Assembly (NCBI RefSeq): GCF_002646595.1
Contig: NZ_PDUD01000022.1
Location: 1 to 64,000 of the forward strand
Direction: 5' to 3'
Length of the DNA stretch: 64,000 nucleotides
Source of the DNA: Flavilitoribacter nigricans DSM 23189 = NBRC 102662
Lineage (GTDB): Bacteria > Bacteroidota > Bacteroidia > Chitinophagales > Saprospiraceae
Part shown: piece after piece, positions 53,326 through 62,479 of the stretch
Numbering within the stretch: the stretch's first letter is position 1
How the letters are laid out: each line of letters starts with the position of its first letter
Position numbers and translations under genes: made by a program
Notes under the pieces: generated by a model
The model's input: the letters and a program-made list of their open reading frames with translations, nothing else
What the model was told of the DNA's origin: nothing
The model's database searches: none

Positions 53326-53745
53326 TTATTCTTTTCCGTCTGACGCTTTATTTTCTACAACAGTTCCGAATCCTTTGTTCAGGATCCAGATGATCACTCC
53401 CGCAAGCAGGAAAATTAAGCTGTATATCGCCCGGTCAGTAGTTATCATTTCCCAGGCGTTCGCGTCTCCCCGCATCTGCTTCGTCCAGGCTTGTATTCCC
53501 ATCCCGGTGAGTTTTGCCCCCTGAGCGCCGAAAAAAGCGATGATCACCCAAAGCTTGACGGCGATCTTGCTGATCGGATGTTTGGAGATCAGAAGATAGA
53601 TCAATATGGATTGGATGAAGACCGGTAAGCTCCCCCATAGGTTTCCGCTTATAATCGCAGTGTACAGATTGTACAGGGCCAGGGCCCCCAGGAGCCCGAT
53701 CAGTATTTGATAATAGGTATTATCGAGAATTTTCAACTGCTTCAT
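53326..53745 (-). CDS. Hypothetical membrane protein
   Basis: 139 residues with four hydrophobic segments (about 11-31, 40-55, 62-80, 107-125), short loops and a charged C-terminus. No signal cleavage site or motif that I recognise. It lies in a run of small minus-strand genes between the DUF1801 protein and a DJ-1-like protein, with 65-75 base gaps. Confidence 0.65.
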   Translation of the reverse strand: MKQLKILDNTYYQILIGLLGALALYNLYTAIISGNLWGSLPVFIQSILIYLLISKHPISKIAVKLWVIIAFFGAQGAKLTGMGIQAWTKQMRGDANAWEMITTDRAIYSLIFLLAGVIIWILNKGFGTVVENKASDGKE

Positions 53746-53810
53746 CTCCCTGTGAATTGAGAGTATTTTAAACCAGCCCTATTTTATCGAGACGTCCCAA
53801 GATTCTTCTT

Positions 53811-54389
53811 TTACTCACTCCAGACCCCATTTTTAAATAACTGATACCATTTTTCGATCTGCTCATCATCGTACAATCCGATGATTTTAAAAATTTCCCG
53901 GGCAAATTCGATGGGAGCAATGCCATTTGCCGTGATCACATTACGGTCCGTCACCGCCAGGGAGTGCTGGTAATGCTGTTCTCCGGCGTATTGGGGAGCA
54001 ATACTTTTTAGATACTGCGGGTCATTACTGGTGTGTTTCAGTTCATTCAACAGATCCAGGCGGCCGAGATAAGTAGTTGCCGCACAAATGGCCGCAATTG
54101 GTTTCCCCTGCTCATATTGGCTTTTCGTCAGATCGTCCATACCGGTAACGGTCCCGCTTTCCCAGGCCGTACCGCCGGGCAGGATCAACAGGGTGATCTC
54201 TTCGGCTGCCAGGGCAGGAAGCGAAGTGGTGGGTTGGATGACCAGGCCGCCCATGGAAGTCACGGCGTCCCCGCTTTCCGAAAAGTAGACCAGGTCGAAC
54301 CGTTCACTTTTATTGATCTCGGGAGTGAGATAAGCAATCTCCCAATCGGAGAATCCATCAAAGAGAAATACGGCTATTTTTTGGCGCAT
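53811..54389 (-). CDS. DJ-1/PfpI family protein (class I glutamine amidotransferase-like)
   Basis: 192 residues. FLFDGFSDWEIAYLTP at the front carries the conserved acidic residue; the nucleophile elbow is AAICAATTYLG (Cys at about 101); ITANGIAPIEFAREIF is the typical late segment. Members include deglycase-like, chaperone and cyanide hydratase-like enzymes. Activity here is not determined, since the residue after Cys is Ala rather than His. Confidence 0.88.
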   Translation of the reverse strand: MRQKIAVFLFDGFSDWEIAYLTPEINKSERFDLVYFSESGDAVTSMGGLVIQPTTSLPALAAEEITLLILPGGTAWESGTVTGMDDLTKSQYEQGKPIAAICAATTYLGRLDLLNELKHTSNDPQYLKSIAPQYAGEQHYQHSLAVTDRNVITANGIAPIEFAREIFKIIGLYDDEQIEKWYQLFKNGVWSE

Positions 54390-54502
54390 GGCGTTGTTTT
54401 GGATTTGTGCGGTTGCCGGAGATCCCCGCAGCAGGATATGAACAACAATTAGCTGGCGAAGGTGGAAACAAAACCATAGTTCCCCAAAAAGGTCGATGAC
54501 AA

Positions 54503-55309
54503 TTAGCCCAATACTGCCGCCATTTGCTGCTGGACCTTTTCCGCCGCCGCCCGTGCCTGGGCTGCGAAATCCGGTCCGTCACCGGCGTAGATGATGCCCC
54601 GCGAAGAGTTTACCAGCAGGCCGACGAGGTCATTTTTCCCGTAGCGACTGAGCCCTTCCAGGTCTCCACCCTGCGCGCCGACTCCGGGCACCAGCAAAAA
54701 GTGCTCGGGCGCGATCCGGCGGATCTCCTCAAATTTCTGCGGATGGGTAGCGCCCACGACGAACATCAACTGCTCGGGACTCCCCCACTCCATGGCCCGG
54801 CGCATGACCTTTTCGTACAATGGCTGGCCGTTTTCCTGGATGGTCAATTGGAAATCGCCGCTTCCCTTGTTGGAGGTAAGCGCCAGCAGGATCACCCACT
54901 TTCCGGGAAATTCCAGAAAGGGTTTTACCGAATCTTCGCCCATGTAGGGGGCAACGGTCACGGCGTCAAAATCGAGGGTATCGAAAAAGGCGCGGGCGTA
55001 CAGTCCGGACGTATTACCGATATCGCCGCGTTTGGCGTCGGCGATGGTGAAATGTTCCCGGGGGATGTATTCCAGCGTTTTGGCCAGGCTTTCCCAGCCG
55101 GCCGGCCCCATGGCTTCGTAGAATGCGAGATTGGGTTTATAAGACACACACAGATCTTTCGTGGCGTCGATGATCTGTTTATTGAATTCGAAAACCGGGT
55201 CTTCCCGGTCTAATAAATGTTTGGGAATGCGATTGATATCCGTATCCAGCCCAACGCAGAGGTAGGATCTTTTCTGCTGGATCTGTTCGAAGATGTCATT
55301 TCTGGTCAT
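54503..55309 (-). CDS. pyrF: Orotidine 5'-phosphate decarboxylase
   Basis: 268 residues, the length of the type 2 (mycobacterial-like) form. The catalytic Lys-Asp set is in [13 protein letters not shown] (about 88-100), with substrate strands CVGLDTD at the front and [11 protein letters not shown] and [12 protein letters not shown] near the end. It converts OMP to UMP, the last step of de novo pyrimidine synthesis, in the cytoplasm. No other pyr gene is adjacent. Confidence 0.96.
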   Translation of the reverse strand: MTRNDIFEQIQQKRSYLCVGLDTDINRIPKHLLDREDPVFEFNKQIIDATKDLCVSYKPNLAFYEAMGPAGWESLAKTLEYIPREHFTIADAKRGDIGNTSGLYARAFFDTLDFDAVTVAPYMGEDSVKPFLEFPGKWVILLALTSNKGSGDFQLTIQENGQPLYEKVMRRAMEWGSPEQLMFVVGATHPQKFEEIRRIAPEHFLLVPGVGAQGGDLEGLSRYGKNDLVGLLVNSSRGIIYAGDGPDFAAQARAAAEKVQQQMAAVLG

Positions 55310-55317
55310 GTAGGGAA

Positions 55318-55395
55318 TTGAAGTGTTGAGGTGTTGGAGTGGTGATGTATTAGGATATTGATGTGTTGGAGTGTTGTGGTGTTAAGGTGTGATGG
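55318..55395. repeat. GTGTTG-type micro-repeat upstream of pyrF
   Basis: Degenerate copies of GTGTTG(G/A) in direct orientation, similar in word to the inverted array at 25190-25275. It fills the gap between pyrF and the NifU-type gene. Confidence 0.65.
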
Positions 55396-55443
55396 ATGAT
55401 GCGATCCATGGACCTATACGTTCACATCCTATTTCCCGCTTCC

Positions 55444-55707
55444 TTAACTCAGTTCGATACCGTTAACGGCCTCAACGGACTGGATCTGGGGGATCTTACT
55501 ACGAAGGGCCTGTTCGATCCCGGCGCGCATCGTCATCACCGACATATTGCAGTTTTCGCAGGCGCCCAGCCATTTGATCTTAACGATATTGTCTTCCGTT
55601 ACATCTACAACTTCGACATTTCCGCCGTCCACTTTGAGGTGGGGCCGGACATCGTTGAGTGCCAGATCAATTCGTTGTAATAATTCCTTTTTTTCAGAGG
55701 TAGACAT
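55444..55707 (-). CDS. NifU C-terminal-like Fe-S scaffold protein
   Basis: 87 residues. Matches the NifU C-terminal domain: DVRPHLKVDGGNVEVVDV, then the cluster-binding CxxC in LGACENCNMSVMTM, and RAGIEQALRSKIP. It holds or passes [4Fe-4S] clusters in the cytoplasm. It lies upstream of pyrF and downstream of the Mrp/ApbC gene on the same strand, and the functional link with Mrp is clear: both belong to Fe-S cluster transfer. Confidence 0.93.
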   Translation of the reverse strand: MSTSEKKELLQRIDLALNDVRPHLKVDGGNVEVVDVTEDNIVKIKWLGACENCNMSVMTMRAGIEQALRSKIPQIQSVEAVNGIELS

Positions 55708-55947
55708 GTGTTTGTCTTTAAATGAAATCGTCTTGCCGGTAGTATGATTTCTACCGCTGCAAATTTACACAATCTTTTCCAGTCTGGGCGTTAATACGCC
55801 TTAAATCCGGTTTAGGATGTTGCACAAACCGGACCGGGCGGCTTCACTTTCAGCCCCTGCGGATAAAATTGGGCTCCGAATTTCCCTATAGTCACCGGAG
55901 CGCGCTCGTCCGTACCGGGTCAGTAAAGACGTAGAGCAACGGCTCTG

Positions 55948-57039
55948 CTATTGCTTCATTTTCACGATCTGGGTAGGAGCGATCATTTCGTTGCGGATCG
56001 CCACCTGACGCAGGGTATTTTGGGCTACCTGGCGGAAAGCGTCCTTGCTGATCGGATCGTCGTCCCTTTCCACTACCGGGCGTCCGGCGTCTCCGCCTTC
56101 ACGGATGCCCTGTACGAGCGGGATCTGCCCCAGCAGCATGGAATTGCTCATTCGGGCCAGCTTTTTGCCGCCACCTTCTCCGAACAGAAAATATTTATTG
56201 TCGGGCAGTTCCTTGGGCGTAAACCAGGCCATATTTTCCACCACGCCGAGGATGGGAACGTTCACCTGGGGCAGCAGGAACATATTCATTGCTTTCACCG
56301 CATCCACCACGGCCACTTCCTGCGGCGTGGTGACCATGACCGCGCCGGTGATGGGCACGGACTGGACCAGCGTCAGTTGGATATCTCCGGTTCCCGGCGG
56401 CAGGTCGACCACCATATAATCCAGGTCCGGCCAGACCGTTTCGCTGATAAACTGCTTAATGACGCCCGCCAGTCGGGGTCCGCGCAGTACCACGGCCTGC
56501 TCCGGTTCGATGATAAAACCGATGGACATCACGGGCATTCCCTGATAGTCGAGTGGCATGATCCGGGGCTTTCCGTAAACCTGCTGGACCGTCGGCCGTT
56601 TTCCCTGCAGGCCCAGCATGGTGGGCAAGGACGGGCCGTAGAGGTCCGCATCGATCATCCCGACCTTGGCGCCGGTCTGTTTCAGGCTCAGGGCAAGATT
56701 GACGGCAACTGTAGACTTACCGACGCCTCCTTTTCCGGAAGCCACGGCAATGATATTCTTTACCTGCGGTAAAACCGTGGTCGGTTCACTGGCACCGGCA
56801 TTCACACTGACCATATGGACATTGACCTCCGCTTCGGGATAGACCTCCTGGATCGCGCCGATACAGGCGAAATTCAGATCCTGCTTATGTTTACTTTCCA
56901 GCGAAGATAACTCCAGCGTAAAATTCACATTATTGCCCTCTACCTCCAGATCGCGGATCATACTCCGGGTAATGATATCCTGCCCGGTAGTCGGATCGAT
57001 CACTTTGGCTAAGGCTCGTACTATTTTTGATTTATCCAT
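55948..57039 (-). CDS. apbC: Mrp/ApbC (NBP35-type) iron-sulfur cluster carrier ATPase
   Basis: 363 residues. An N-terminal MIP18/DUF59-like domain (KIVRALAKVIDPTTGQDI) covers 1-85; the deviant Walker A GKGGVGKST starts at about 104; DLPPGTGD is switch II. In place of the CPxC cluster motif after VENM the sequence reads AWFTPKELPDNKYFLFGEGG, without cysteines, as in other Bacteroidota members I know. It probably relies on a partner for the cluster, and the NifU-type protein is next to it. Confidence 0.92.
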   Translation of the reverse strand: MDKSKIVRALAKVIDPTTGQDIITRSMIRDLEVEGNNVNFTLELSSLESKHKQDLNFACIGAIQEVYPEAEVNVHMVSVNAGASEPTTVLPQVKNIIAVASGKGGVGKSTVAVNLALSLKQTGAKVGMIDADLYGPSLPTMLGLQGKRPTVQQVYGKPRIMPLDYQGMPVMSIGFIIEPEQAVVLRGPRLAGVIKQFISETVWPDLDYMVVDLPPGTGDIQLTLVQSVPITGAVMVTTPQEVAVVDAVKAMNMFLLPQVNVPILGVVENMAWFTPKELPDNKYFLFGEGGGKKLARMSNSMLLGQIPLVQGIREGGDAGRPVVERDDDPISKDAFRQVAQNTLRQVAIRNEMIAPTQIVKMKQ

Positions 57040-57322
57040 TACGAATGCTTGTGTGTGAACGGGTGCAAATTGGTCGAAGCAAGTGAAAGCGCACCATCCG
57101 GCGCCTAAACTTATACACTTTTACACTTCTGTGCGTTTAAGGTTCAAAATTAATAACAATTCCCAAGACATTTTGGTTAATCCTGGAGAATAGGTACCTC
57201 CGGTAAGCATGAAAAGACTTAAACAGCTTTTTTTTCAGCCGATACCGGGATAAAATTGCGCGGGGGAATTTTACCGCTAAAATCACCGAAATCCCCCGCG
57301 CAAATTCTACATTTGCGTCGCT

Positions 57323-59332
57323 ATGAAAGTATTTTACGATCTGGATCATCTACCGAGGTTTCAAAATGCAGTGATCACCATCGGCTCTTTCGATGGGGTA
57401 CATCGCGGCCACCAACGGATTATCCAACAAGTCAATCACCTGGCCAGAAGCATCGACGGGGAAAGTGTGGTCATCACTTTTCACCCGCACCCGCGTCAGG
57501 TGATCTACCCGCGGGATAATTCGCTGCAACTCATCACCTCCACCGAGGAGAAAGTGCGGCTGTTGCAACAGTACGAGGTGGATAATGTGGTGGTGGTGCC
57601 CTTCACCATCGAATTCTCGCAGCAACACGCCGACGAGTACATCCAGAAATTCCTGATCGAGAAATTCCAGCCCCGATACATTGTTATCGGCTACGATCAC
57701 CGCTTCGGTCTGAATCGCCAGGGCGATCTGAACTACCTGCAGTGGTACAGCGAGCAGGCCGATTACGAAGTGGTGGAGATCGCCAAGCAGGAGGTCGATG
57801 ACCTTTCCGTAAGCTCCACCAAGATCCGTAAAGCGCTCAATGCGGCGGATATCGACACGGCCAATCTGCTGCTGGGCCATCCTTTTCCCCTTTCGGGTAA
57901 TGTGGTGCACGGACAGAAACTGGGGCAAAAACTGGGTTTTCCTACTGCCAATATTCAGTTGGAGGATTCCGTCAAACTGGTACCACCGCACGGGATCTAC
58001 GCCGTACACGTCTACCACGAAGAGCAACGCTACGGCGGTATGCTGTACATCGGTGACCGACCGAGCCTGGCCGATGCCGGCCACCGCACCATCGAGGTCA
58101 ATATCTTCGATTTTCAGGACAACCTCTACGGTAAAGAACTCTATCTGGAGATCGTCGGCTTTATCCGGGAAGATGCCCGCTTTCCCGATCTGGAAGGCCT
58201 GAAAGCCCAACTGGCCGAAGACCGCAAGAGCAGTCAGCAGTTGCTCGACCGACTGGAAGCGCAGCAGAGTCCGGTTGCCGAAAGTACCGCCAGCGTGGCG
58301 GTCGTCATTCTGAATTACAACGGCCGGGAATATCTCGAAAAATTCCTACCTTCCGTATTCAACAGCAGTTATGAGAATCTGACGGTCTACGTGGCCGACA
58401 ACGGCTCCGGCGACCAATCTCTGGCGTGGCTGGAGGAACACCGGCCGGAGGTCCGGCGCATCGATCTGAAAAAGAACTACGGCTACGCCGAAGGCTACAA
58501 CCGGGCGCTGCGCCAGGTGGAATCCGATTACTATATCCTGCTGAATTCCGATCTGGAGGTGCAGCCCGGCTGGATCGAGCCGATCATCCGGCTGCTGGAA
58601 GAAGATCCCGCAACGGCCGCCTGCCAGCCCAAGATCCTATCCTACGAGAATCCTTCGGCTTTTGAATACGCCGGTGCCGCCGGGGGCTGGATCGATTACC
58701 TTGGCTACCCTTTCTGTCGCGGTCGCGTCTTTGATCTCACCGAAACGGACGAGGGGCAGTACGATGATCAGCAGGAGATCTTCTGGGCCAGCGGTGCGGC
58801 CTTTTTTGTACGGGCTAATCTTTTTCACCGCATTGGCGGTTTCGATCCCGATTATTTTGCCCACGCCGAGGAGATCGATCTGTGCTGGCGGCTAAAGAGG
58901 GCTGGTTTCAAGATCCAGGTCGTTCCGGAAAGCGTGGTCTACCATCTGGGTGGAGGCACCCTGAACTACCAGGCACCCAACAAAGCTTATCTCAATTTTC
59001 GCAATACGCTGTATACCATCTGGAAAAACGAATCCGGCCTCAAACTCTGCTGGCTGATCCCGGCCCGTATGGTCCTGGACGGCGTAGCCGGTGGGCTGTT
59101 CTTATTTCAGGGGAAATTTGCCCACATCAAAGCGATCGTGCGGGCTCACTGGACCTTCCTGCCCAAGATCGGTCAACTCAGCCGGAAAAGGCAGCATTAC
59201 GCCGGGCTGATCGCCAAAGCGGGCAACGGTCTGCCACCGAACGAGCGGGGGCGCTTTTACGGCAGCATTGTCTGGCAGTACTACGCACTGGGCAAAAAAA
59301 GATTTAAATCCATTATAAACGGATCCATATGA
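57323..59332 (+). CDS. ribF: Fusion of bifunctional riboflavin kinase/FAD synthetase (RibF) and GT2 glycosyltransferase
   Basis: 669 residues in one uninterrupted frame. Residues 1-312 are a full-length RibF: FAD synthetase part (ITIGSFDGVHRGHQ, then TFHPHPRQ, VSSTKIRKAL) and riboflavin kinase part (LGFPTANI, HGIYAV, IEVNIFDFQDNLYGKEL). Residues 323-600 are a GT2 of the rhamnosyltransferase-like group (VVILNYNGREYL, YVADNGSGD, LLNSDLEVQPGW, then GGFDPDYFAHAEEIDLCWR). A linker of about ten residues joins them. The last 70 residues are amphipathic and may touch the membrane. It overlaps the next gene by ATGA. Confidence 0.9.
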   Translation: MKVFYDLDHLPRFQNAVITIGSFDGVHRGHQRIIQQVNHLARSIDGESVVITFHPHPRQVIYPRDNSLQLITSTEEKVRLLQQYEVDNVVVVPFTIEFSQQHADEYIQKFLIEKFQPRYIVIGYDHRFGLNRQGDLNYLQWYSEQADYEVVEIAKQEVDDLSVSSTKIRKALNAADIDTANLLLGHPFPLSGNVVHGQKLGQKLGFPTANIQLEDSVKLVPPHGIYAVHVYHEEQRYGGMLYIGDRPSLADAGHRTIEVNIFDFQDNLYGKELYLEIVGFIREDARFPDLEGLKAQLAEDRKSSQQLLDRLEAQQSPVAESTASVAVVILNYNGREYLEKFLPSVFNSSYENLTVYVADNGSGDQSLAWLEEHRPEVRRIDLKKNYGYAEGYNRALRQVESDYYILLNSDLEVQPGWIEPIIRLLEEDPATAACQPKILSYENPSAFEYAGAAGGWIDYLGYPFCRGRVFDLTETDEGQYDDQQEIFWASGAAFFVRANLFHRIGGFDPDYFAHAEEIDLCWRLKRAGFKIQVVPESVVYHLGGGTLNYQAPNKAYLNFRNTLYTIWKNESGLKLCWLIPARMVLDGVAGGLFLFQGKFAHIKAIVRAHWTFLPKIGQLSRKRQHYAGLIAKAGNGLPPNERGRFYGSIVWQYYALGKKRFKSIINGSI

Positions 59333-60054
59333 AAAGCAGGGTGGACATCCTCTACCAGGACGATCACCAGATGGTGGTCGATAAACCGGCCGGATTGCTG
59401 GCCGTACCGGACCGCTACGATCCCGCCAAACCTAACCTGATGGACTGGCTGCGCGAGCGGTACGGGGATATCATCAAAGTGCACCGCCTGGATAAGGATA
59501 CCAGCGGCGTGATCTGCTTTGCCCGCCATACGGATGCTCACCGGCATCTGTCCCTGCAATTCGAACAGCACGAGATCGAAAAGACCTACCTGGCGCTGGT
59601 GGAAGGTGCAATGGCCCGGGAAGCAGGCACCATCGACCAGCCCATTGCACCCAACCCGTCGCGGCCCGGCCGGATGATCGCCACCAGTAAGGGAAAAAGT
59701 GCCCTCACCCATTTCCGGACGCTGGAAACCTTTCAGCGATTTTCCTGGGTGGAAGTCGAGATCGAAACCGGCCGCACCCACCAGATCCGGGTGCATTTTC
59801 AGTATCTGGGCCACCCGCTGGCGGTAGACGAATTTTACGGTACCCGCAATGCCCTCTTCCTCTCCGAGATCAAAGGGAAGGGCTACCGACTCGGTAAAGA
59901 TCAGGAGGAGCGACCGCTTATCAGTCGCTTAAGTCTGCACGCACACCGGCTGGCGTTCGTCCCTTTTGGCAAGTCCGAAAAGGCTACTTTTGAAGCGCCG
60001 CTTCCTAAGGATCTGGCCGTTAGCCTTAAACAGCTGCAACGCTGGGGCGGATAG
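59329..60054 (+). CDS. RluA-family pseudouridine synthase
   Basis: 241 residues. The catalytic Asp is in KVHRLDKDTSGV (about 54); VDKPAGLLAVP, TGRTHQIRVH and SRLSLHAHRL are the other family boxes. It isomerises specific uridines in rRNA or tRNA. There is no S4 domain, so it is closer to the RluA/TruC subgroup; the target is not clear. It is translationally coupled to the ribF-GT fusion (ATGA). Confidence 0.93.
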   Translation: MKSRVDILYQDDHQMVVDKPAGLLAVPDRYDPAKPNLMDWLRERYGDIIKVHRLDKDTSGVICFARHTDAHRHLSLQFEQHEIEKTYLALVEGAMAREAGTIDQPIAPNPSRPGRMIATSKGKSALTHFRTLETFQRFSWVEVEIETGRTHQIRVHFQYLGHPLAVDEFYGTRNALFLSEIKGKGYRLGKDQEERPLISRLSLHAHRLAFVPFGKSEKATFEAPLPKDLAVSLKQLQRWGG

Positions 60055-60195
60055 GGACCGGTGCACCCAAAAAAATTTTCTCCGCCGGATGTTACCAATT
60101 TACATTTCCACGTCTCAAAGCCTAAATTAATTTCCCTGTGCAGCCCGGCGAGCCCCAACAGCGACACCGGAATTAAATCCTATTGATGACTGATC

Positions 60196-60618
60196 ATGGA
60201 AAATAACGCCCACCAATTGGTTAAGGTGGTTGTCGTGGAAGATCACTTTCCGGATTTTGTGCTGATTGAAACAGCCTGTGAGCAACTGCCCTTCCCAGTG
60301 CAGTTGACGCATTTTTCCAATGGATTGGACTTACTCCATTCGCTCTCGCCGGACGGCAGTACGGACCTCGATTTCATCTTGCTGGATCTGAAGAACTGTG
60401 TAATGGACGGTCGGTCTTTCCTGCGGAAGATCCGGGCCCTACCGGCCTATCAGTATTTGCCGATCATTGTTTTTTCCAGTTCGAAGACCCCTTCCGATGT
60501 GCAAAGCTGTCTGGAGTTGGGAGCAAATGCCTTCGTCTCTAAACCCCTCGAATACCCGGAGTTTGCCCGGCTCATTCACAGCCTTTTCACTTTCTGGAAT
60601 TACAACATCAGCCTCTGA
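60196..60618 (+). CDS. Single-domain response regulator
   Basis: 140 residues. CheY-like receiver: acidic pair in VVVVEDHFPDF, phospho-acceptor Asp in FILLDLKN (about 71), Ser in IIVFSSSK, Lys in AFVSKPLE. It has no output domain. The kinase partner is not nearby. Related proteins in Bacteroidota often act in phosphorelays with cyanobacterial Rcp1-type receivers. Confidence 0.9.
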   Translation: MENNAHQLVKVVVVEDHFPDFVLIETACEQLPFPVQLTHFSNGLDLLHSLSPDGSTDLDFILLDLKNCVMDGRSFLRKIRALPAYQYLPIIVFSSSKTPSDVQSCLELGANAFVSKPLEYPEFARLIHSLFTFWNYNISL

Positions 60619-60677
60619 GCTATACCCCCGGAACGGAAAACTTTTGCTTTCTACCCATCTATGTATAAAAAAGGCTT

Positions 60678-60830
60678 TATATTTGTTGCGATTAGATGCG
60701 CCGCTAAACCGGATCGTTAATTGACAAAGACTATTCTTAAGATCCGGCTTTTACGCTTCCAATCAAACACTGTACAACCGCTTTGAAAAGCAAAATCTGC
60801 GATACGATCCAGCATTGTATCGCTTTTTTT
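60678..60830 (+). ncRNA. Possible small RNA or attenuated leader before the sigma gene
   Basis: TATATTTG at 60678-60685 fits the Bacteroidota -7 box TAnnTTTG. About 25 bases on, CCGGATC (60709-60715) pairs with GATCCGG (60741-60747). At 60799-60830 there is a perfect intrinsic terminator (GCGATAC, ten bases, GTATCGC, seven T). A transcript of about 130 nt would start and stop inside this gap, 33 bases before the ECF sigma gene. It could be a stand-alone sRNA or an attenuator for the sigma gene. I did not find a proper -33 box. Confidence 0.4.
60799..60830 (+). terminator. Intrinsic terminator
   Basis: GCGATAC (60799-60805) and GTATCGC (60817-60823) make seven perfect pairs, followed by TTTTTTT. 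It is the clearest intrinsic terminator in the window. It may end the response-regulator transcript or a small RNA. Confidence 0.85.
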
Positions 60831-60862
60831 TATAATATTGTAGAGTACTAAAAAACGCGCTC

Positions 60863-61426
60863 ATGTACTCTTACTCTGATTGCCAGGCCCGGCAAAGCAG
60901 CCGGCTATTGGCGCAAACCTACTATCAGCGGGCCGATACCCGCATTCTCGCCATTCTTTTCCACCGTTATCGTGCTTCCGTTTTCCGAATCTGCTGTTCC
61001 TACCTGAACAACCGTATGGAAGCCGAGGACGCTACCATGGAGATCTTCGAAATGCTCCCCGATCAATTAGGTCGCTACCGTATCCGGAACTTTTCCTACT
61101 GGTTCCGTCAATTCAGCCGGAATCACTGCCGGCGGCGGCTGAGAAGGCAGCCGCCGCGGATTTGGAGCAACGCCTTCGGCCCCTTGTCAGAAGAGCAGTC
61201 TTCGGAGGCAAAGCTCAGGATGGAAAAGAGGATCGAACAACTGTATCTCGGTCTGGATCAACTCAAGCAGCCCCAGCGGAACTGCATTGTGGGCTACTAT
61301 TTTGAGGAGCTTTCCTACCGGGAGATCGCCCAAAAACTAGAGCTTTCCACCAAGGCGGTGAAGAGTCATATCCAGAACGGGAAAAGGAATCTGCGCAACT
61401 TTTGCCTGAAGCCCTGTCCCACTTAG
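60863..61426 (+). CDS. ECF-type RNA polymerase sigma factor
   Basis: 187 residues. Region 2 at about 30-100 (ILFHRYRASVFRICCSYLNNRMEAEDATMEIF), region 4 at about 130-180 (QRNCIVGYYFEELSYREIAQKLELSTKAVKSHIQNGKRNLR). No anti-sigma gene is adjacent, unlike the usual SusC/SusD-linked ECF units of Bacteroidota. Preceded at 33 bases by a strong terminator. Confidence 0.92.
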   Translation: MYSYSDCQARQSSRLLAQTYYQRADTRILAILFHRYRASVFRICCSYLNNRMEAEDATMEIFEMLPDQLGRYRIRNFSYWFRQFSRNHCRRRLRRQPPRIWSNAFGPLSEEQSSEAKLRMEKRIEQLYLGLDQLKQPQRNCIVGYYFEELSYREIAQKLELSTKAVKSHIQNGKRNLRNFCLKPCPT

Positions 61427-61509
61427 TGTATGCCCGTTCTGGCTTAGCGTATATTTTCCAATTTAGCTGATATAGTGGTAATTTGATCTTGTATTAAACA
61501 CCTAAAACC

Positions 61510-62373
61510 ATGCTAAATTTTTTTAAGATCGTAAAGGAGAATCTGAGCTTCAATCGCTTTCAGTTCCAGGAAACCGTTTGCCTCGAATACAGTTGCCCGA
61601 TCGACGCCGAAACGGTCGGGATCTTTTCCAAAAATGACTATCTGGTCCACGTACTGAGTGGAAAAAAGACCTACCGGACCATCAACGGGGAGTGGACGGT
61701 GAATCCGGGTCAGACCCTCTATTTCAAAAAAGGGGCGGAGATCATCAACCAGTATTTTGATGATGAATACTGCATGCTCGGTTTTTTCCTGTCGGATGAC
61801 CTGATCAGGGAAACTTACGAAGAAGTCAAAGGCCAGGTCCTGGTCAATACCGCCGGAGATCACCGGAAATTCACGGCCGCCGAAGTGCGTAATTCCAGTT
61901 ACCTGGAAGGTTATTTTCACTCCATGCTGACCTACTTCCGCGGGATCAACCGCCCGCCCGATCATATCCTCGTCCTCAAACTGAAGGAGCTACTGCTGAA
62001 CCTGATGAGCGCCGATCCCTTACTGACGGCCTACTTCAGCAGTCTTGCGGATTCGGGCCGCCCACCCCTACACCAGATCATGGAGCAAAATTTCTGCTTT
62101 AATCTCAAACTCGAAAATTACGCCGAGCTCTGTCACCGGAGTCTGTCTACCTTTAAAAGGGACTTTCAGGAACACTACCAGGAAACACCCGGTAAATGGC
62201 TTACCAAAAGGAGGGTGCACCACGCGGCCCATCTGATCGCGAATTCCGGCCTAAGTGTTACCCAGGTTGCCTTTGATTCCGGCTTCGAAGACCTGTCTCA
62301 TTTCAGCCGGGCTTTCAAAAAGATCATGGGCAGTACCCCTACGGAATTCAAAAAAACACTGGTGCAGGTCTGA
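61510..62373 (+). CDS. AraC family transcriptional regulator
   Basis: 287 residues. An N-terminal cupin-like sensing domain (LVHVLSGKKTYRTINGEWTVNPGQTLYFKKG) occupies 30-160 and the double HTH occupies about 185-287 (NYAELCHRSLSTFKRDFQEHYQETPGKWL, then VTQVAFDSGFEDLSHFSRAFKKIMGSTPTEFK). Lies directly upstream of the cysteine dioxygenase gene on the same strand, so it is the likely regulator of it. Confidence 0.92.
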   Translation: MLNFFKIVKENLSFNRFQFQETVCLEYSCPIDAETVGIFSKNDYLVHVLSGKKTYRTINGEWTVNPGQTLYFKKGAEIINQYFDDEYCMLGFFLSDDLIRETYEEVKGQVLVNTAGDHRKFTAAEVRNSSYLEGYFHSMLTYFRGINRPPDHILVLKLKELLLNLMSADPLLTAYFSSLADSGRPPLHQIMEQNFCFNLKLENYAELCHRSLSTFKRDFQEHYQETPGKWLTKRRVHHAAHLIANSGLSVTQVAFDSGFEDLSHFSRAFKKIMGSTPTEFKKTLVQV

Positions 62374-62479
62374 TTTTTTGAGATTGGACTTTTTAGTCCA
62401 CCAATTGAACTTTTGGGCAAAACCGGGCGCTGAAATAACCTGCTTCTTTGCATTGTACCTAACATCAAAGAAGAAAGTT

